64,000 nt of DNA from Bacteroidota bacterium. Lineage in GTDB: Bacteria > Bacteroidota > Bacteroidia > Chitinophagales > Chitinophagaceae. The stretch lies in the NCBI GenBank assembly GCA_016868585.1, contig VGGR01000007.1, positions 1-64,000 on the forward strand, given 5' to 3'. Of this stretch, positions 1-9,413 are shown piece after piece. Position 1 is the first letter of the stretch, and each line of letters opens with the position of its first letter. A model generated the notes under the pieces. The model did not search any database. It was not told the origin of the DNA and saw only the letters and a program-made list of their open reading frames with translations. Position numbers and translations under genes: made by a program.

Positions 1-50
1 CGACCCTCTGATTAACAGTCAGATGCTCTAACCAACTGAGCTAAGGAGGA
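1..50 (-). tRNA. tRNA-Asn (GTT), partial at window edge
   Basis: Reverse complement TCCTCCTTAGCTCAGTTGGTTAGAGCATCTGACTGTTAATCAGAGGGTCG has tRNA D-arm and anticodon arm with GTT anticodon; 3' part lies outside the window. Confidence 0.9.
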
Positions 51-101
51 GTGTTTCTGTAGAAATGCCACTGTGAATATGGAAACCTTTCAGCGGGGGG
101 G

Positions 102-109
102 CAAAAATA
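102..109 (-). promoter_or_regulatory. Candidate Bacteroidota -7 element TATTTTTG upstream of tRNA-Asn
   Basis: Exact TAnnTTTG match on minus strand, followed by a C7 tract (G7 on plus, 95-101). Confidence 0.45.
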
Positions 110-131
110 AGGAAAATCGTAATAATTAGCC

Positions 132-473
132 TCATTTTCGCAGGCCGATATAGAGTCCATCCGGCCTCATTTCCAAGGGGTATGCGCGCATATCGTATCC
201 TTGTCCGGTACAATTTCTACCGTTAGATAGGCAAAATTTATAGTGGTGAAAGGGGCAAACAATATTTCCTTTTGCATCAATATACCCGTCTTTCAAAGGT
301 GCTCCTGCATGGGGGCAACGAGACTGAAAAGCAAAAACCTTTCCCTCGAATTGTGCCAGGCAAATAGAACGATCGTTAATTGTGATTGATAAAATAGGTT
401 GCTGGTCCCAGGGTAAATTACTGGGATCTCCGGTAAGTAAATACCACTCAAGTTCCTTCGGTATAGTCGACAT
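132..473 (-). CDS. Rieske [2Fe-2S] domain protein
   Basis: CPHAGAPL...CPFHHYKFCL Rieske CxH/CxxH pattern. Confidence 0.85.
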   Translation of the reverse strand: MSTIPKELEWYLLTGDPSNLPWDQQPILSITINDRSICLAQFEGKVFAFQSRCPHAGAPLKDGYIDAKGNIVCPFHHYKFCLSNGRNCTGQGYDMRAYPLEMRPDGLYIGLRK

Positions 474-1662
474 GGGAAAAACAGGCTGTTTTATAGGGAT
501 ACCGTTGGCTGTAAAGTTTTCTTACGTGCTGTAGTAAGTTAGTTCGTAAGGAATCAATCTCTCTTCTTTCAGTTGCAGATATAAACACACTGGCGCCTAG
601 TGTTTCATTTTCCCAACGGTTTTTTAAATCTTTCAAAATTGATTCTTTTACTTCTTCCTCTATCCATTGATCAAAGGTTTGTTTTTCATACACATCCATC
701 TTATTGAAGATAGTCAACGTAGGCTTTTCGGCACATCCTAATTCTGCCAATGTGGTATCCACTACTTTCATTTGGTCCTCGTAATTGGGATGAGATATAT
801 CTACAACGTGTAACAATATATCACTTTCTTTTACCTCGTCAAGTGTACTCTTGAAACTCTCTACTAAGTGGTGGGGGAGTTTTCTAATAAATCCGACCGT
901 ATCACTTAACAGGAATGGTGTATTCTCAAACACTACTTTACTAGTGGTGGTATCCAGCGTGGCAAATAACTTATTTTCAGCAAAAACGTCTCGTTTGCTT
1001 AACAAATTCATGAGTGTGGATTTGCCCACATTGGTATATCCAACTAAAGCAACACGAATAAATTCCCCTCTTTCTTTTCGCTGTGTAAATGCTTGTTTAT
1101 CTATCTCCGCAAGTCTTTTTCGTAATAGCGAAATTTTATCCCGAACAATTCGGCGGTCTGTTTCAATTTCTGTTTCACCGGGTCCTCTGGTACCAATACC
1201 TCCACCCAGACGCTCAAGGTGTTTCCACATTCCTCGTAAGCGGGGTAATATATATTGATATTGTGCTAATTCTACTTGTGCTTTTGCTTGTGCAGTTTTA
1301 GCTCTCCGCGCAAATATGTCCAAAATCAAATCACTTCGATCAATTGTTTTTACTTGTAATACTTTTTCAATGTTGTTGATCTGTGTGCCGCTTAGTTCGT
1401 CATCAAAAATAACTACTCGAATGTCTTTTCCTTTCACATAAGTTGCAATCTCTTCTAATTTTCCTTTTCCAATAAATGTTTTGCTATCGGGATGTGGGAG
1501 TTTTTGTGTAAAGGTTTTTAGGGTAACGGCTCCAGCGGTACTAGCTAAGAAAGCTAGCTCAGTTAAGTAGTCTGAAACCTGAGTTTCGGTTTGTTCTTTT
1601 TGAATAACCCCAACGAGAATGGCCCGTTCCTCTTGTTCAATCTTATTCCGCTTATCAATCAT
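448..1662 (-). CDS. hflX: GTPase HflX
   Basis: GGGIGTRGPGETEIETDRR, GYTNVGKST, DTVGFIRKLP motifs. Confidence 0.95.
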   Translation of the reverse strand: MIDKRNKIEQEERAILVGVIQKEQTETQVSDYLTELAFLASTAGAVTLKTFTQKLPHPDSKTFIGKGKLEEIATYVKGKDIRVVIFDDELSGTQINNIEKVLQVKTIDRSDLILDIFARRAKTAQAKAQVELAQYQYILPRLRGMWKHLERLGGGIGTRGPGETEIETDRRIVRDKISLLRKRLAEIDKQAFTQRKERGEFIRVALVGYTNVGKSTLMNLLSKRDVFAENKLFATLDTTTSKVVFENTPFLLSDTVGFIRKLPHHLVESFKSTLDEVKESDILLHVVDISHPNYEDQMKVVDTTLAELGCAEKPTLTIFNKMDVYEKQTFDQWIEEEVKESILKDLKNRWENETLGASVFISATERREIDSLRTNLLQHVRKLYSQRYPYKTACFSHVDYTEGT

Positions 1663-1671
1663 AGCCTATGC

Positions 1672-2397
1672 TCAAAGACCGCTCAACATCAAGCCAAGGG
1701 TAAAGGGCCTTGCGGTAGTGCCTACGCCATCTTTCAGCGTTGGGTTAAGTTGGTAGCTACTAAAAATGGAGAGGTTGCCATAGCCTAAACGAAATGTTCC
1801 AACAAACCTTGTTTTATTGAAATAGCGAGTGCTTGATTCTTTTACTGAAAATTCATTTAGGAGGTTCCCATTTCTATTTTCCCAATCCACATTTCTTGTA
1901 TGTGCATTGATTAACGCACCTACGCGAACACCTAATCCTAACTTCAGCCCTTTTCCAGTTGCTGGATTTGCACTGTATCGAAGCTCAAGTGGAACCTCTA
2001 CATAGCTGGTTGCCAATTTTGTTTTCTTGTAATGATTGGTATCACGCACATTTGTAAAGCGTAGCGTGCTTCCGATTTCTTTGATACCTATATTAACCTT
2101 GGAAAAGCGAAAATGATCAGTTCCCACACCGAGGCCCACGCCCAGACTCATCTTTTGATTACTCTTGAAAGGGAAATCAAACATGAAGTATAGGTTGAAG
2201 CTTTTTGAAAACCTTCCCATGGCAATGGTGTCAGGAACTCCTGTCCAACTGGTATGGCCAAGTTGGATTACCAGGTGATCGTTAGCTCGCTTGGACAAAT
2301 CGATTTTCTTTTTATCTGCGCTTGTACCATTTTGCTGTGCCACTAACCCATTAATCAGTGTGAAGGATAGAAAGAAAAGGAAGTAAATTTTTTTCAT
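1672..2397 (-). CDS. Outer-membrane beta-barrel (porin-like) protein
   Basis: Signal peptide and alternating beta-strand pattern. Confidence 0.6.
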   Translation of the reverse strand: MKKIYFLFFLSFTLINGLVAQQNGTSADKKKIDLSKRANDHLVIQLGHTSWTGVPDTIAMGRFSKSFNLYFMFDFPFKSNQKMSLGVGLGVGTDHFRFSKVNIGIKEIGSTLRFTNVRDTNHYKKTKLATSYVEVPLELRYSANPATGKGLKLGLGVRVGALINAHTRNVDWENRNGNLLNEFSVKESSTRYFNKTRFVGTFRLGYGNLSIFSSYQLNPTLKDGVGTTARPFTLGLMLSGL

Positions 2398-2451
2398 TAT
2401 GTGTAATTAATTGTAAATCAATTATTTATTTATTGATATTACTTTTACTTG

Positions 2452-2525
2452 TGGACCCTGTAGGATTTGAACCTACGACCCTCTGATTATGAGTCAGATG
2501 CTCTAACCGTCTGAGCTAAGGGTCC
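2452..2525 (-). tRNA. tRNA-Met (CAT)
   Basis: Reverse complement GGACCCTTAGCTCAG...CTGACTCATAATCAG...GGTTCAAATCC...GGGTCCA, full cloverleaf. Confidence 0.95.
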
Positions 2526-2532
2526 GGGAGAG

Positions 2533-2540
2533 CAAAAGTA
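2533..2540 (-). promoter_or_regulatory. -7 element TACTTTTG for tRNA-Met
   Basis: Exact TAnnTTTG match 7 nt upstream of mature tRNA 5' end. Confidence 0.6.
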
Positions 2541-2571
2541 ATTAAAAGATGACAGACGCTTAATTTAGAGT

Positions 2572-3624
2572 ATGAAGAATTCAGTAAAGGCGCTCATCAT
2601 TGTGATCATTTGCTGTTGCATAGCTTGTCAATTGCCCAAAACTCCTTCAACTACCACCATAGGCATTGGCTCCTGTGCTAACCAGGATGTTCCCCAACCA
2701 TTATTAGGATTAGCGGCCTCATACAAACCCGATTATTTTATTTTTCTAGGCGATAATATCTATGGCGATACGGATAACATGGATACGCTACGGGCAAAGT
2801 ATAAACGATGGGGAGCACAACCTTCCTTTCAGGAATTAAAAAGAGCAACTCGTTTTTTTGCAACCTGGGATGATCATGACTTCGGTAGTAATGATGCAGG
2901 CCGTCATTATCCATATAAAAAAGAATCCAAGGAGATCTTTCTATCTTTTTTTGAAGAGCCGGATACCAGTTTGCGTAGAAAACATGATGGTATTTATCAT
3001 GTGGAGTATTTAAAGGAAAAAGAAAAAACCATCCAATTGATCTTGCTGGATAATCGCACATTTAGAGATGACGTTCGACTATTTGATAGTACAGCTCCTA
3101 CTCCTTGTGAACATTATTTTTATACATTAGATTACAGTGTTCATCAAAATTCCGATAGTACTTTATTGGGAAAGGAGCAGTGGAAATGGTTGGAGGAAAT
3201 TTTGAGAGTGCCTGCTGACCTTCGATTAGTTTGCAGTGGTACGCAGTTTGGTATTGAGTATAATGGTTATGAAGCATGGGCCAATTATCCGAACGAACAG
3301 CAACGGTTTATTGACTTAATAAAAAAAACTCGTGCAAGTGGAGTGCTGTTTTTAACAGGTGATGTACATTATGGTGAGCTATCTAAGTTGAACGTTTCTG
3401 ATCTTTATCCATTGTATGATTTTACGTCAAGTGGTATCACCTCTACGTGGAGCTTTGCCACGCCTAATAGTAATCGAATTGAAGGGCCCATCATGGACAA
3501 TAATTTTGGACTTATTACTATTCGCTGGGAAAAAGATCCTGTAATCGATTTGCAGTTAATCGATGCAGCCAACAACAGCAGGGTGCAGTATCAATTTCGA
3601 TTAAGTGAGATCTCATTTAATTAA
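2572..3624 (+). CDS. PhoD-like alkaline phosphatase family lipoprotein
   Basis: Lipobox-like CCCIAC; GDNIYGD, TWDDHDFGSND, LTGDVHYGEL metallophosphoesterase motifs. Confidence 0.85.
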   Translation: MKNSVKALIIVIICCCIACQLPKTPSTTTIGIGSCANQDVPQPLLGLAASYKPDYFIFLGDNIYGDTDNMDTLRAKYKRWGAQPSFQELKRATRFFATWDDHDFGSNDAGRHYPYKKESKEIFLSFFEEPDTSLRRKHDGIYHVEYLKEKEKTIQLILLDNRTFRDDVRLFDSTAPTPCEHYFYTLDYSVHQNSDSTLLGKEQWKWLEEILRVPADLRLVCSGTQFGIEYNGYEAWANYPNEQQRFIDLIKKTRASGVLFLTGDVHYGELSKLNVSDLYPLYDFTSSGITSTWSFATPNSNRIEGPIMDNNFGLITIRWEKDPVIDLQLIDAANNSRVQYQFRLSEISFN

Positions 3625-3625
3625 T

Positions 3626-4423
3626 ATGAAAGCAGTAAAATTATTATCAGTCGTATTGACAATTTTGTTGGCAGGAGGCTGTGTGACCACTCGTGTAAAA
3701 TCTTCTTCTATGCATTTTGCAGCTAATAATGTAATTGCTCATCGGGGGGCTTTTAAAAAAAATAGTTTTCCTGAAAATTCTATCGCTTCTTTACGGGAAG
3801 CTATTCGATTAGGTTGTACGGGTTCAGAGTTTGATGTTAGAATGACCGCCGATGAGGTATTAGTAGTTAATCATGATCCACATCACGGTGGGATGGATAT
3901 TGAAAGTACCTTTTATGCAAAACTGCGAACTAAGTTACTTTCGAACGGTGAGGAAATTCCAACATTGGAAGCGTACTTGAAGGAGGGTATGGTTAATAAT
4001 AAATCTACCCGGCTTGTTTTGGAAATAAAACCCTCTCCTTCAGGCAAAGAGCGGGGACAGCTATTGGCACAACGTGTTTGGGAGCAGGTTAAAAAAGCTA
4101 AAGCGAGTGCCTGGCTGGAGTACATCAGTTTTGACTATGCCATTCTTACTAAATTGCTTTCACTGAATGCTAACTTGGTAACACATTACCTTAATGGCGA
4201 TAAATCACCGATGGAGCTGAAATCTGCCGGCATCAAAGGCCTTGATTATAATTACAAAGTTTATCAACAAAATCCGCAATGGATATCGGAAGCTAAAGCG
4301 CAAGGTCTGGTACTGAATGTGTGGACAGTGAATGAGCCTGCTCAGCTAGAGTGGTGTAATGGTAAGGGGTTTGATTTTATTACTACCAACGAACCGGAGT
4401 ATTTGCTGCAAATCAAAAGATGA
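3626..4423 (+). CDS. Glycerophosphodiester phosphodiesterase lipoprotein
   Basis: IAHRGAFKKNSFPENSIASL, EFDVRMTADEVLVVNHD; lipobox LLAGGC; ATG at 3626 preferred over the ORF-track start. Confidence 0.88.
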   Translation: MKAVKLLSVVLTILLAGGCVTTRVKSSSMHFAANNVIAHRGAFKKNSFPENSIASLREAIRLGCTGSEFDVRMTADEVLVVNHDPHHGGMDIESTFYAKLRTKLLSNGEEIPTLEAYLKEGMVNNKSTRLVLEIKPSPSGKERGQLLAQRVWEQVKKAKASAWLEYISFDYAILTKLLSLNANLVTHYLNGDKSPMELKSAGIKGLDYNYKVYQQNPQWISEAKAQGLVLNVWTVNEPAQLEWCNGKGFDFITTNEPEYLLQIKR

Positions 4424-4696
4424 TCACCCTTCTTTGATCTCTTCAAAATCCAAATAGTCCTCCTTTCGGCTATTAGCGGTAGGGTTGGTTTTGGCAGCTG
4501 AGGGGGACCCACCAGATCTTGAATCGGCTTGCCTATTTGTAAAACCCCCTTGTTGACTGGCCTGCTGTTCCATCTGTTCCTTCATCTGCCGAAAGCCCTT
4601 TCTGAGTGTTTTTCCGGTCAGGAAAAGGGGTACTACCAGCTTGAAAATGAAGTCAAAAGCAAAATAAGCCAGTAAAAAATAAAAGAAGTATTTCAT
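4424..4696 (-). CDS. DUF4834-like small membrane protein
   Basis: 90 aa, N-terminal TM, Gln/Ser-rich tail; family assignment from memory. Confidence 0.6.
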   Translation of the reverse strand: MKYFFYFLLAYFAFDFIFKLVVPLFLTGKTLRKGFRQMKEQMEQQASQQGGFTNRQADSRSGGSPSAAKTNPTANSRKEDYLDFEEIKEG

Positions 4697-4703
4697 AGAC
4701 CGG

Positions 4704-4711
4704 CAAATATA
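4704..4711 (-). promoter_or_regulatory. -7 element TATATTTG, 7 nt from the DUF4834-like start codon
   Basis: Exact TAnnTTTG match. Confidence 0.5.
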
Positions 4712-4756
4712 TGAAAGGGACCTCTATTGTTTTTTGGTCAAAACGGGAGGATTGCT

Positions 4757-4764
4757 TAAATTTG
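4757..4764 (+). promoter_or_regulatory. -7 element TAAATTTG of the rimP-nusA-infB cluster
   Basis: Exact TAnnTTTG with an upstream TTTG about 20 nt away, suitable as -33 element. Confidence 0.55.
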
Positions 4765-4780
4765 CACCCTGAAGGTGATT

Positions 4781-4811
4781 GAAGGGAACGAATTCGTTCC
4801 CTTCTTCTTTT
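4781..4811 (+). promoter_or_regulatory. Terminator/attenuator-like hairpin in rimP leader: GAAGGGAACGAATTCGTTCCCTTC then TTCTTTTT
   Basis: Perfect 24-bp palindrome with T-rich tail, about 15 nt before the rimP ATG. Confidence 0.6.
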
Positions 4812-4818
4812 TAGCTAT

Positions 4819-5289
4819 ATGGATAACAGCGCCCTGATAAGGAATTTGACAGAGAAGGTAAAACGCCTGATTGAGGTGGAAAACGACCTCTTTTTGGTAG
4901 AAATTCGGATTAAACCCACGAACAATATAAAAGTGTATATCGATGGGGATCAAGGAGTTAGCGTGGATAAACTGGTTGCGTATAACCGGAAATTCTATCG
5001 CCAACTGGAAGAGGAGGCACTATTTCCGGAGGGGGATTTTTCACTGGAGTTATCCTCCCCTGGTTTGGACGAACCGCTAAAACTTCATCGACAGTACGTT
5101 AAAAATGTGGGCCGGCCTGTTGAAGTAGTTCAGGAAGATGGCAGAAAAGTAGAAGGGGTGTTGAAAGCTGCTTGTGAAACAACAATAGAGCTGGAGATTA
5201 CAAAAGGAAAAGGGAAAAAGGCGATTGTCAGCTTGTTGACAATTCCTTTACCAAGTATAAAAACAACAAAAGTTCAAATCAGATTTTAA
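4819..5289 (+). CDS. rimP: Ribosome maturation factor RimP
   Basis: SLELSSPGLDEPLK signature and synteny with nusA-infB. Confidence 0.95.
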   Translation: MDNSALIRNLTEKVKRLIEVENDLFLVEIRIKPTNNIKVYIDGDQGVSVDKLVAYNRKFYRQLEEEALFPEGDFSLELSSPGLDEPLKLHRQYVKNVGRPVEVVQEDGRKVEGVLKAACETTIELEITKGKGKKAIVSLLTIPLPSIKTTKVQIRF

Positions 5290-5316
5290 AAACGAAACGG
5301 TTCAAAAATTTGCAGT

Positions 5317-6567
5317 ATGGCCAGTATTAATCTTATCGATGCATTCCAGGATTTTAAAGATGCCGAGAATATCGATCGTCCGACCATGATGAAGGTGGTT
5401 GAGGACGTTTTCAAAACATTGTTACGCAAAAAGTACGGAAGCGACGAAAGCTTTGACGTGATCGTAAACGCAGAAAAAGGCGACTTGGAAATTATCCGTC
5501 GGAGGATGATTGTTGAAGATGGAGAAGTGGAGGATCCCTTAGCGCAAATTGCGTATTCTGATGCTGTTAAAATTGAGCCGGACTTTGAAGTAGGTGAGGA
5601 ATTATATCAAGAGATTGACCTGCTTGACTTTGGTCGTCGTGCAATTTTGGCAGCAAAACAAACCTTAGCCAGTCGCATAGGCGATATCAAGAAAAATGTA
5701 TTGGCAAAAAAATATGGAGATCGTGTTGGGGATATCATCAGTGCGGAAGTTTACCAGGTCTGGAAAAAAGAGATCTTATTACTGGATGAAGAAGGCAATG
5801 AACTTATTCTTCCCAAGAGCGAACAAATTCCTCAGGACTATTTCAAAAAAGGCGAATCTATCCGCGCTGTAATCAGAAGGGTAGACATGAAAAATAATAA
5901 TCCCGTTATCATTCTTTCACGCACCGCTCCGGATTTTTTAGCCAAGTTGCTGGAAATTGAAGTGCCTGAGATCTTTGACGGTTTGATTGTAATCAAAAAG
6001 ATAGTACGTGATCCGGGAGAGCGTGCTAAGGTGGCGGTGGAGTCCTATGATGATCGGATTGATCCAGTAGGTGCTTGCGTAGGTATGAAAGGTAGCCGTA
6101 TTCACGGCATTGTGCGCGAATTGAAAAATGAAAATATTGATGTGATTAACTTCACTACCAATATCCAGCTATTGATTCAGCGCTCACTCACACCGGCTCG
6201 TATTACCAGCATGGAGTTAGATACTGAAAACAAACACGCCAATGTATATCTGGCTCCTGATCAGGTATCGCTGGCAATCGGACGCAGAGGTGTCAACATT
6301 AAATTGGCCTCTGAGTTAACCGGGTATGAGTTGGATGTATACAGAGATAATTTGGATGAAGAGGAAGAAGAGTTTGATATAGATCTGGAAGAGTTTACCG
6401 ACGAGATCGATGAGTGGGTAATTGACGAACTGAAGCGTGTGGGCTGTGATACAGCACGCAGTGTGCTCAAATTATCTGCAGATGAATTGGAGCGCCGTAC
6501 GGATTTGGAGAAGGAAACCATTAACGAGGTTCGTCGGGTGCTCCAAACCGAATTTGAAAATGAATAA
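5317..6567 (+). CDS. nusA: Transcription termination/antitermination factor NusA
   Basis: GACVGMKGSRIHGIVRELKNENIDVI, KH domains, LAIGRRGVNIKLAS. Confidence 0.97.
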   Translation: MASINLIDAFQDFKDAENIDRPTMMKVVEDVFKTLLRKKYGSDESFDVIVNAEKGDLEIIRRRMIVEDGEVEDPLAQIAYSDAVKIEPDFEVGEELYQEIDLLDFGRRAILAAKQTLASRIGDIKKNVLAKKYGDRVGDIISAEVYQVWKKEILLLDEEGNELILPKSEQIPQDYFKKGESIRAVIRRVDMKNNNPVIILSRTAPDFLAKLLEIEVPEIFDGLIVIKKIVRDPGERAKVAVESYDDRIDPVGACVGMKGSRIHGIVRELKNENIDVINFTTNIQLLIQRSLTPARITSMELDTENKHANVYLAPDQVSLAIGRRGVNIKLASELTGYELDVYRDNLDEEEEEFDIDLEEFTDEIDEWVIDELKRVGCDTARSVLKLSADELERRTDLEKETINEVRRVLQTEFENE

Positions 6568-6588
6568 TAAGTTTTTTAAAACAACTGA

Positions 6589-9351
6589 ATGTCAGCATTA
6601 AAACTTCCTCGATTACTGGCAGCGGCCAAAGAGTTCAATATTGGACAAGAAACCCTCATTGATTTTTTGGTAGGAAAGGGTTTTGCCAAGGACGAGCTGA
6701 AGCCAACCTCCAAACTATCGGAGGATATGTACCTTTCGCTCCAACAGGAATTCCAGAGCGACAAGGCCGCTAAAATGAAGAGTGACCAACTGGAACTTCC
6801 TAAAACGGCACTGGGCGATGTGCGTAAGAAAAAAGAGGACGAGGAAATTTCATTTAAGTCTGGAAAAATTGCCAAGAAAAAAGAGGAGCCTGCCCCAGCT
6901 CCGGAAAAGGAAGAGGAAGGGAAAGAGGAGGATGGGGAAGAAGCGTCTATAGTTGAAGGCCCAAAAGTGGTAAAGAAGATTGATCTGGATGCTATTGATT
7001 CGTCGGTTAGACCTAAGAAAAGAGCAAAAGCCAAAAAAGAAGAACCTGCGGCCGTAGCTGAAAAGCCTGCAAAAAAGAAAAAGGAAGCAGCGGCAGCACC
7101 AACAAAACAAGAAACTACACCAGCAGCTGTTGAACCTGTAAAACCTGTTGAAGTAGCTCCGCCAACAATCGAAAATATTGAGGTAGCTAAACTGTCGGGT
7201 CCAATAATTCTTGGGAAAATTGAACTTCCGGTCAACAATAATACACGTCCTGTACGAGAAGAAAAAAGGCCACGCAAACGTATTCCCATCACCAAAAAGG
7301 ATGGAACGCATCGGGAAGTATTTATCAATAAAGACGATAACAACAGAACTGATGGTGGTTTTAACAGAGGTCGTGCGGGTAGTCAGCGTCCGCCGCAACA
7401 ACGTGGTAATGTTCGCCGGGAAGACAAACTGATTGACGAAAAAGAAATTCAACGTAAGATCCAGGAAACACAAGCCAAGCTGGCGGGTGGTACGGGGAAA
7501 GGTAAGGGGGTAAAAACAAAACTTCGTCGTGCCAAACGTGAGGAAATGGCGGAATCCATGGGCGAAGAAACAACAGATAATAAGTTACAATTAACAGAGT
7601 TTATCAGTGTGAGTGAATTAGCGAGTTTGATGGATGTAAACTTTGCGGATGTGATCAGCAAGTGTATGAGTTTGGGGATCATGGTATCGATTAATCAGCG
7701 CTTAGATGCTGAAGTAATTGAACTGGTTGCCAGTGAATTTGGCTTTGTGGTGGAATTCATTGATATGGAAAAACAGGTGGAGATGGAAGAGGAAGGAGAA
7801 GAGGAGGATGGGGAAGAAGAGTTAAAACATCGTTCTCCCATTGTTACTATCATGGGTCACGTTGACCATGGTAAAACTTCCTTACTTGACCATATCCGTA
7901 ATGCCAACGTGGTAGCTGGTGAGGCTGGTGGAATTACCCAGCACATTGGCGCCTATTGTGTGGAGATATCAGGGGGAAAAGAAATTACTTTCTTGGATAC
8001 ACCCGGTCACGAAGCGTTTACTGCCATGCGTGCTCGTGGTGCTAAGGTTACGGATATTGCTGTAATTGTAGTAGCAGCAGACGATGCCATCATGCCTCAA
8101 ACGCGTGAAGCCATCAGCCACGCGCAAGCGGCGGGGGTGCCTATGATCTTTGCGGTCAATAAGATCGATAAGGATGGGGCTAATCCGCAAAAAATATATG
8201 AGCAATTATCGCAGATGAATATTTTAGTAGAGGAATGGGGTGGTAAGTTTCAGAGTCAGGAAATTTCTGCTAAAAAAGGACTGAACATCGATAAATTATT
8301 GGAGAAGATTTTGCTCGAAGCGGAGATGCTTGATCTCAAAGCTAATCCGGATCGTGGCGCGATGGGTACCATCATTGAAGCTTCTCTGGATAAGGGTCGC
8401 GGATTTGTGGCAACACTATTGGTGGAAAACGGAACCTTGCGCCCAGGAGATCTGGTAGTGAGTGGTCAATATTACGGCAGGGTGAAGGCCATGTTCAATG
8501 AGCGGAATAAAAAAGAAAAAGAGGCAGGTCCTTCAGCACCGGCTTTGATATTGGGATTGAATGGTGCACCGCAGGCCGGTGAAAAGTTCAAAGTGTATGA
8601 AGATGAGTCGGAGGCAAAAGAGATTGCTAATCGTCGGGCACAAATTTTACGTGAACAAGGTATTCGTACCAAGAAACATATTACCCTTGATGAGATTGGT
8701 CGTCGATTGGCATTGGGAAGCTTCAAGGAGCTGAATGTAATTATCAAAGGTGATGTGGATGGTTCCGTAGAGGCCTTAAGCGACTCTTTACAGAAACTTT
8801 CTACCGATGAAATTATCGTGAAGGTGATCCACAAAGGAGTGGGTCAAATCAACGAAAGCGATATTGTGTTGGCCGAAGCATCGGATGCGATTGTTATTGC
8901 ATTTAACGTTCGTCCTTCACTTCAGGCTACTAAACTGGCAGAGAATGCGGGTATTGAGATCAAGATGTACTCCATTATCTATAATGCCATTGAAGAAGTC
9001 AAGAGTGCCATGGAGGGGATGCTGGAGCCAAAAACACAGGAGAAGATTGTGGCCAATGTGGAAATTCGTGAAGTGTTCAAATTTGATAAAGCTACCGTGG
9101 CAGGTTGTGCTGTACGCGATGGTAAAATCAAACGGGACTCTAAGATTCGTTTGATTCGGGATGGCATTGTGGTGTATCCTACCGCAGAAGGGGTGGTGGC
9201 CGAGCTGGCATCCTTGAAACGGTTTAAAGATGATGCCAAAGAAGTGGTATCCGGTATGGAGTGCGGGTTGACGATTAAAAACTTTACGGATATCAAAGTG
9301 GGGGATGTGGTTGAGGCATATGAATTGGAGGAAGTAAAGAGAACGCTCTAA
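6589..9351 (+). CDS. infB: Translation initiation factor IF-2
   Basis: [23 protein letters not shown]; long Lys/Glu-rich N-terminal linker. Confidence 0.98.
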   Translation: MSALKLPRLLAAAKEFNIGQETLIDFLVGKGFAKDELKPTSKLSEDMYLSLQQEFQSDKAAKMKSDQLELPKTALGDVRKKKEDEEISFKSGKIAKKKEEPAPAPEKEEEGKEEDGEEASIVEGPKVVKKIDLDAIDSSVRPKKRAKAKKEEPAAVAEKPAKKKKEAAAAPTKQETTPAAVEPVKPVEVAPPTIENIEVAKLSGPIILGKIELPVNNNTRPVREEKRPRKRIPITKKDGTHREVFINKDDNNRTDGGFNRGRAGSQRPPQQRGNVRREDKLIDEKEIQRKIQETQAKLAGGTGKGKGVKTKLRRAKREEMAESMGEETTDNKLQLTEFISVSELASLMDVNFADVISKCMSLGIMVSINQRLDAEVIELVASEFGFVVEFIDMEKQVEMEEEGEEEDGEEELKHRSPIVTIMGHVDHGKTSLLDHIRNANVVAGEAGGITQHIGAYCVEISGGKEITFLDTPGHEAFTAMRARGAKVTDIAVIVVAADDAIMPQTREAISHAQAAGVPMIFAVNKIDKDGANPQKIYEQLSQMNILVEEWGGKFQSQEISAKKGLNIDKLLEKILLEAEMLDLKANPDRGAMGTIIEASLDKGRGFVATLLVENGTLRPGDLVVSGQYYGRVKAMFNERNKKEKEAGPSAPALILGLNGAPQAGEKFKVYEDESEAKEIANRRAQILREQGIRTKKHITLDEIGRRLALGSFKELNVIIKGDVDGSVEALSDSLQKLSTDEIIVKVIHKGVGQINESDIVLAEASDAIVIAFNVRPSLQATKLAENAGIEIKMYSIIYNAIEEVKSAMEGMLEPKTQEKIVANVEIREVFKFDKATVAGCAVRDGKIKRDSKIRLIRDGIVVYPTAEGVVAELASLKRFKDDAKEVVSGMECGLTIKNFTDIKVGDVVEAYELEEVKRTL

Positions 9352-9399
9352 CTTTTTGTTAAACTCAAGTTGTTTTTGCATACTACTGTAAAGGCCACT

Positions 9400-9407
9400 T
9401 ACTTTTG
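9400..9407 (+). promoter_or_regulatory. -7 element TACTTTTG, 6 nt from the surA-like ATG
   Basis: Exact TAnnTTTG; its TTG is the ORF-track 'start' at 9405, so ATG 9414 is preferred. Confidence 0.55.
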
Positions 9408-9413
9408 AGAACT

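Noticed and set aside
95-101. G7 homopolymer near the tRNA-Asn promoter
   Set aside because: A single short tract with no repeat structure; phase-variation role unsupported because no CDS is affected.
851-1301. Plus-strand ORFs of 135 and 70 aa opposite hflX
   Set aside because: Shadow ORFs of a clear GTPase gene; no recognisable motifs.
1-2525. Shared sequence between the two tRNA genes as possible recombination or att sites
   Set aside because: Similarity is confined to normal D-arm/anticodon-arm conservation; no integrase or island between them (hflX and Rieske are ordinary).
6576-7473. Long antisense ORFs (255 aa and 207 aa) opposite infB
   Set aside because: Low-complexity Ser/Phe-rich translations mirror the Lys/Glu/Ala-rich IF-2 N-terminal linker on the other strand; a composition artefact.
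8472-9381. Several antisense/alternate-frame ORFs (96-154 aa) over the infB 3' half
   Set aside because: They overlap a strongly conserved CDS, with no domain motifs or promoters of their own.
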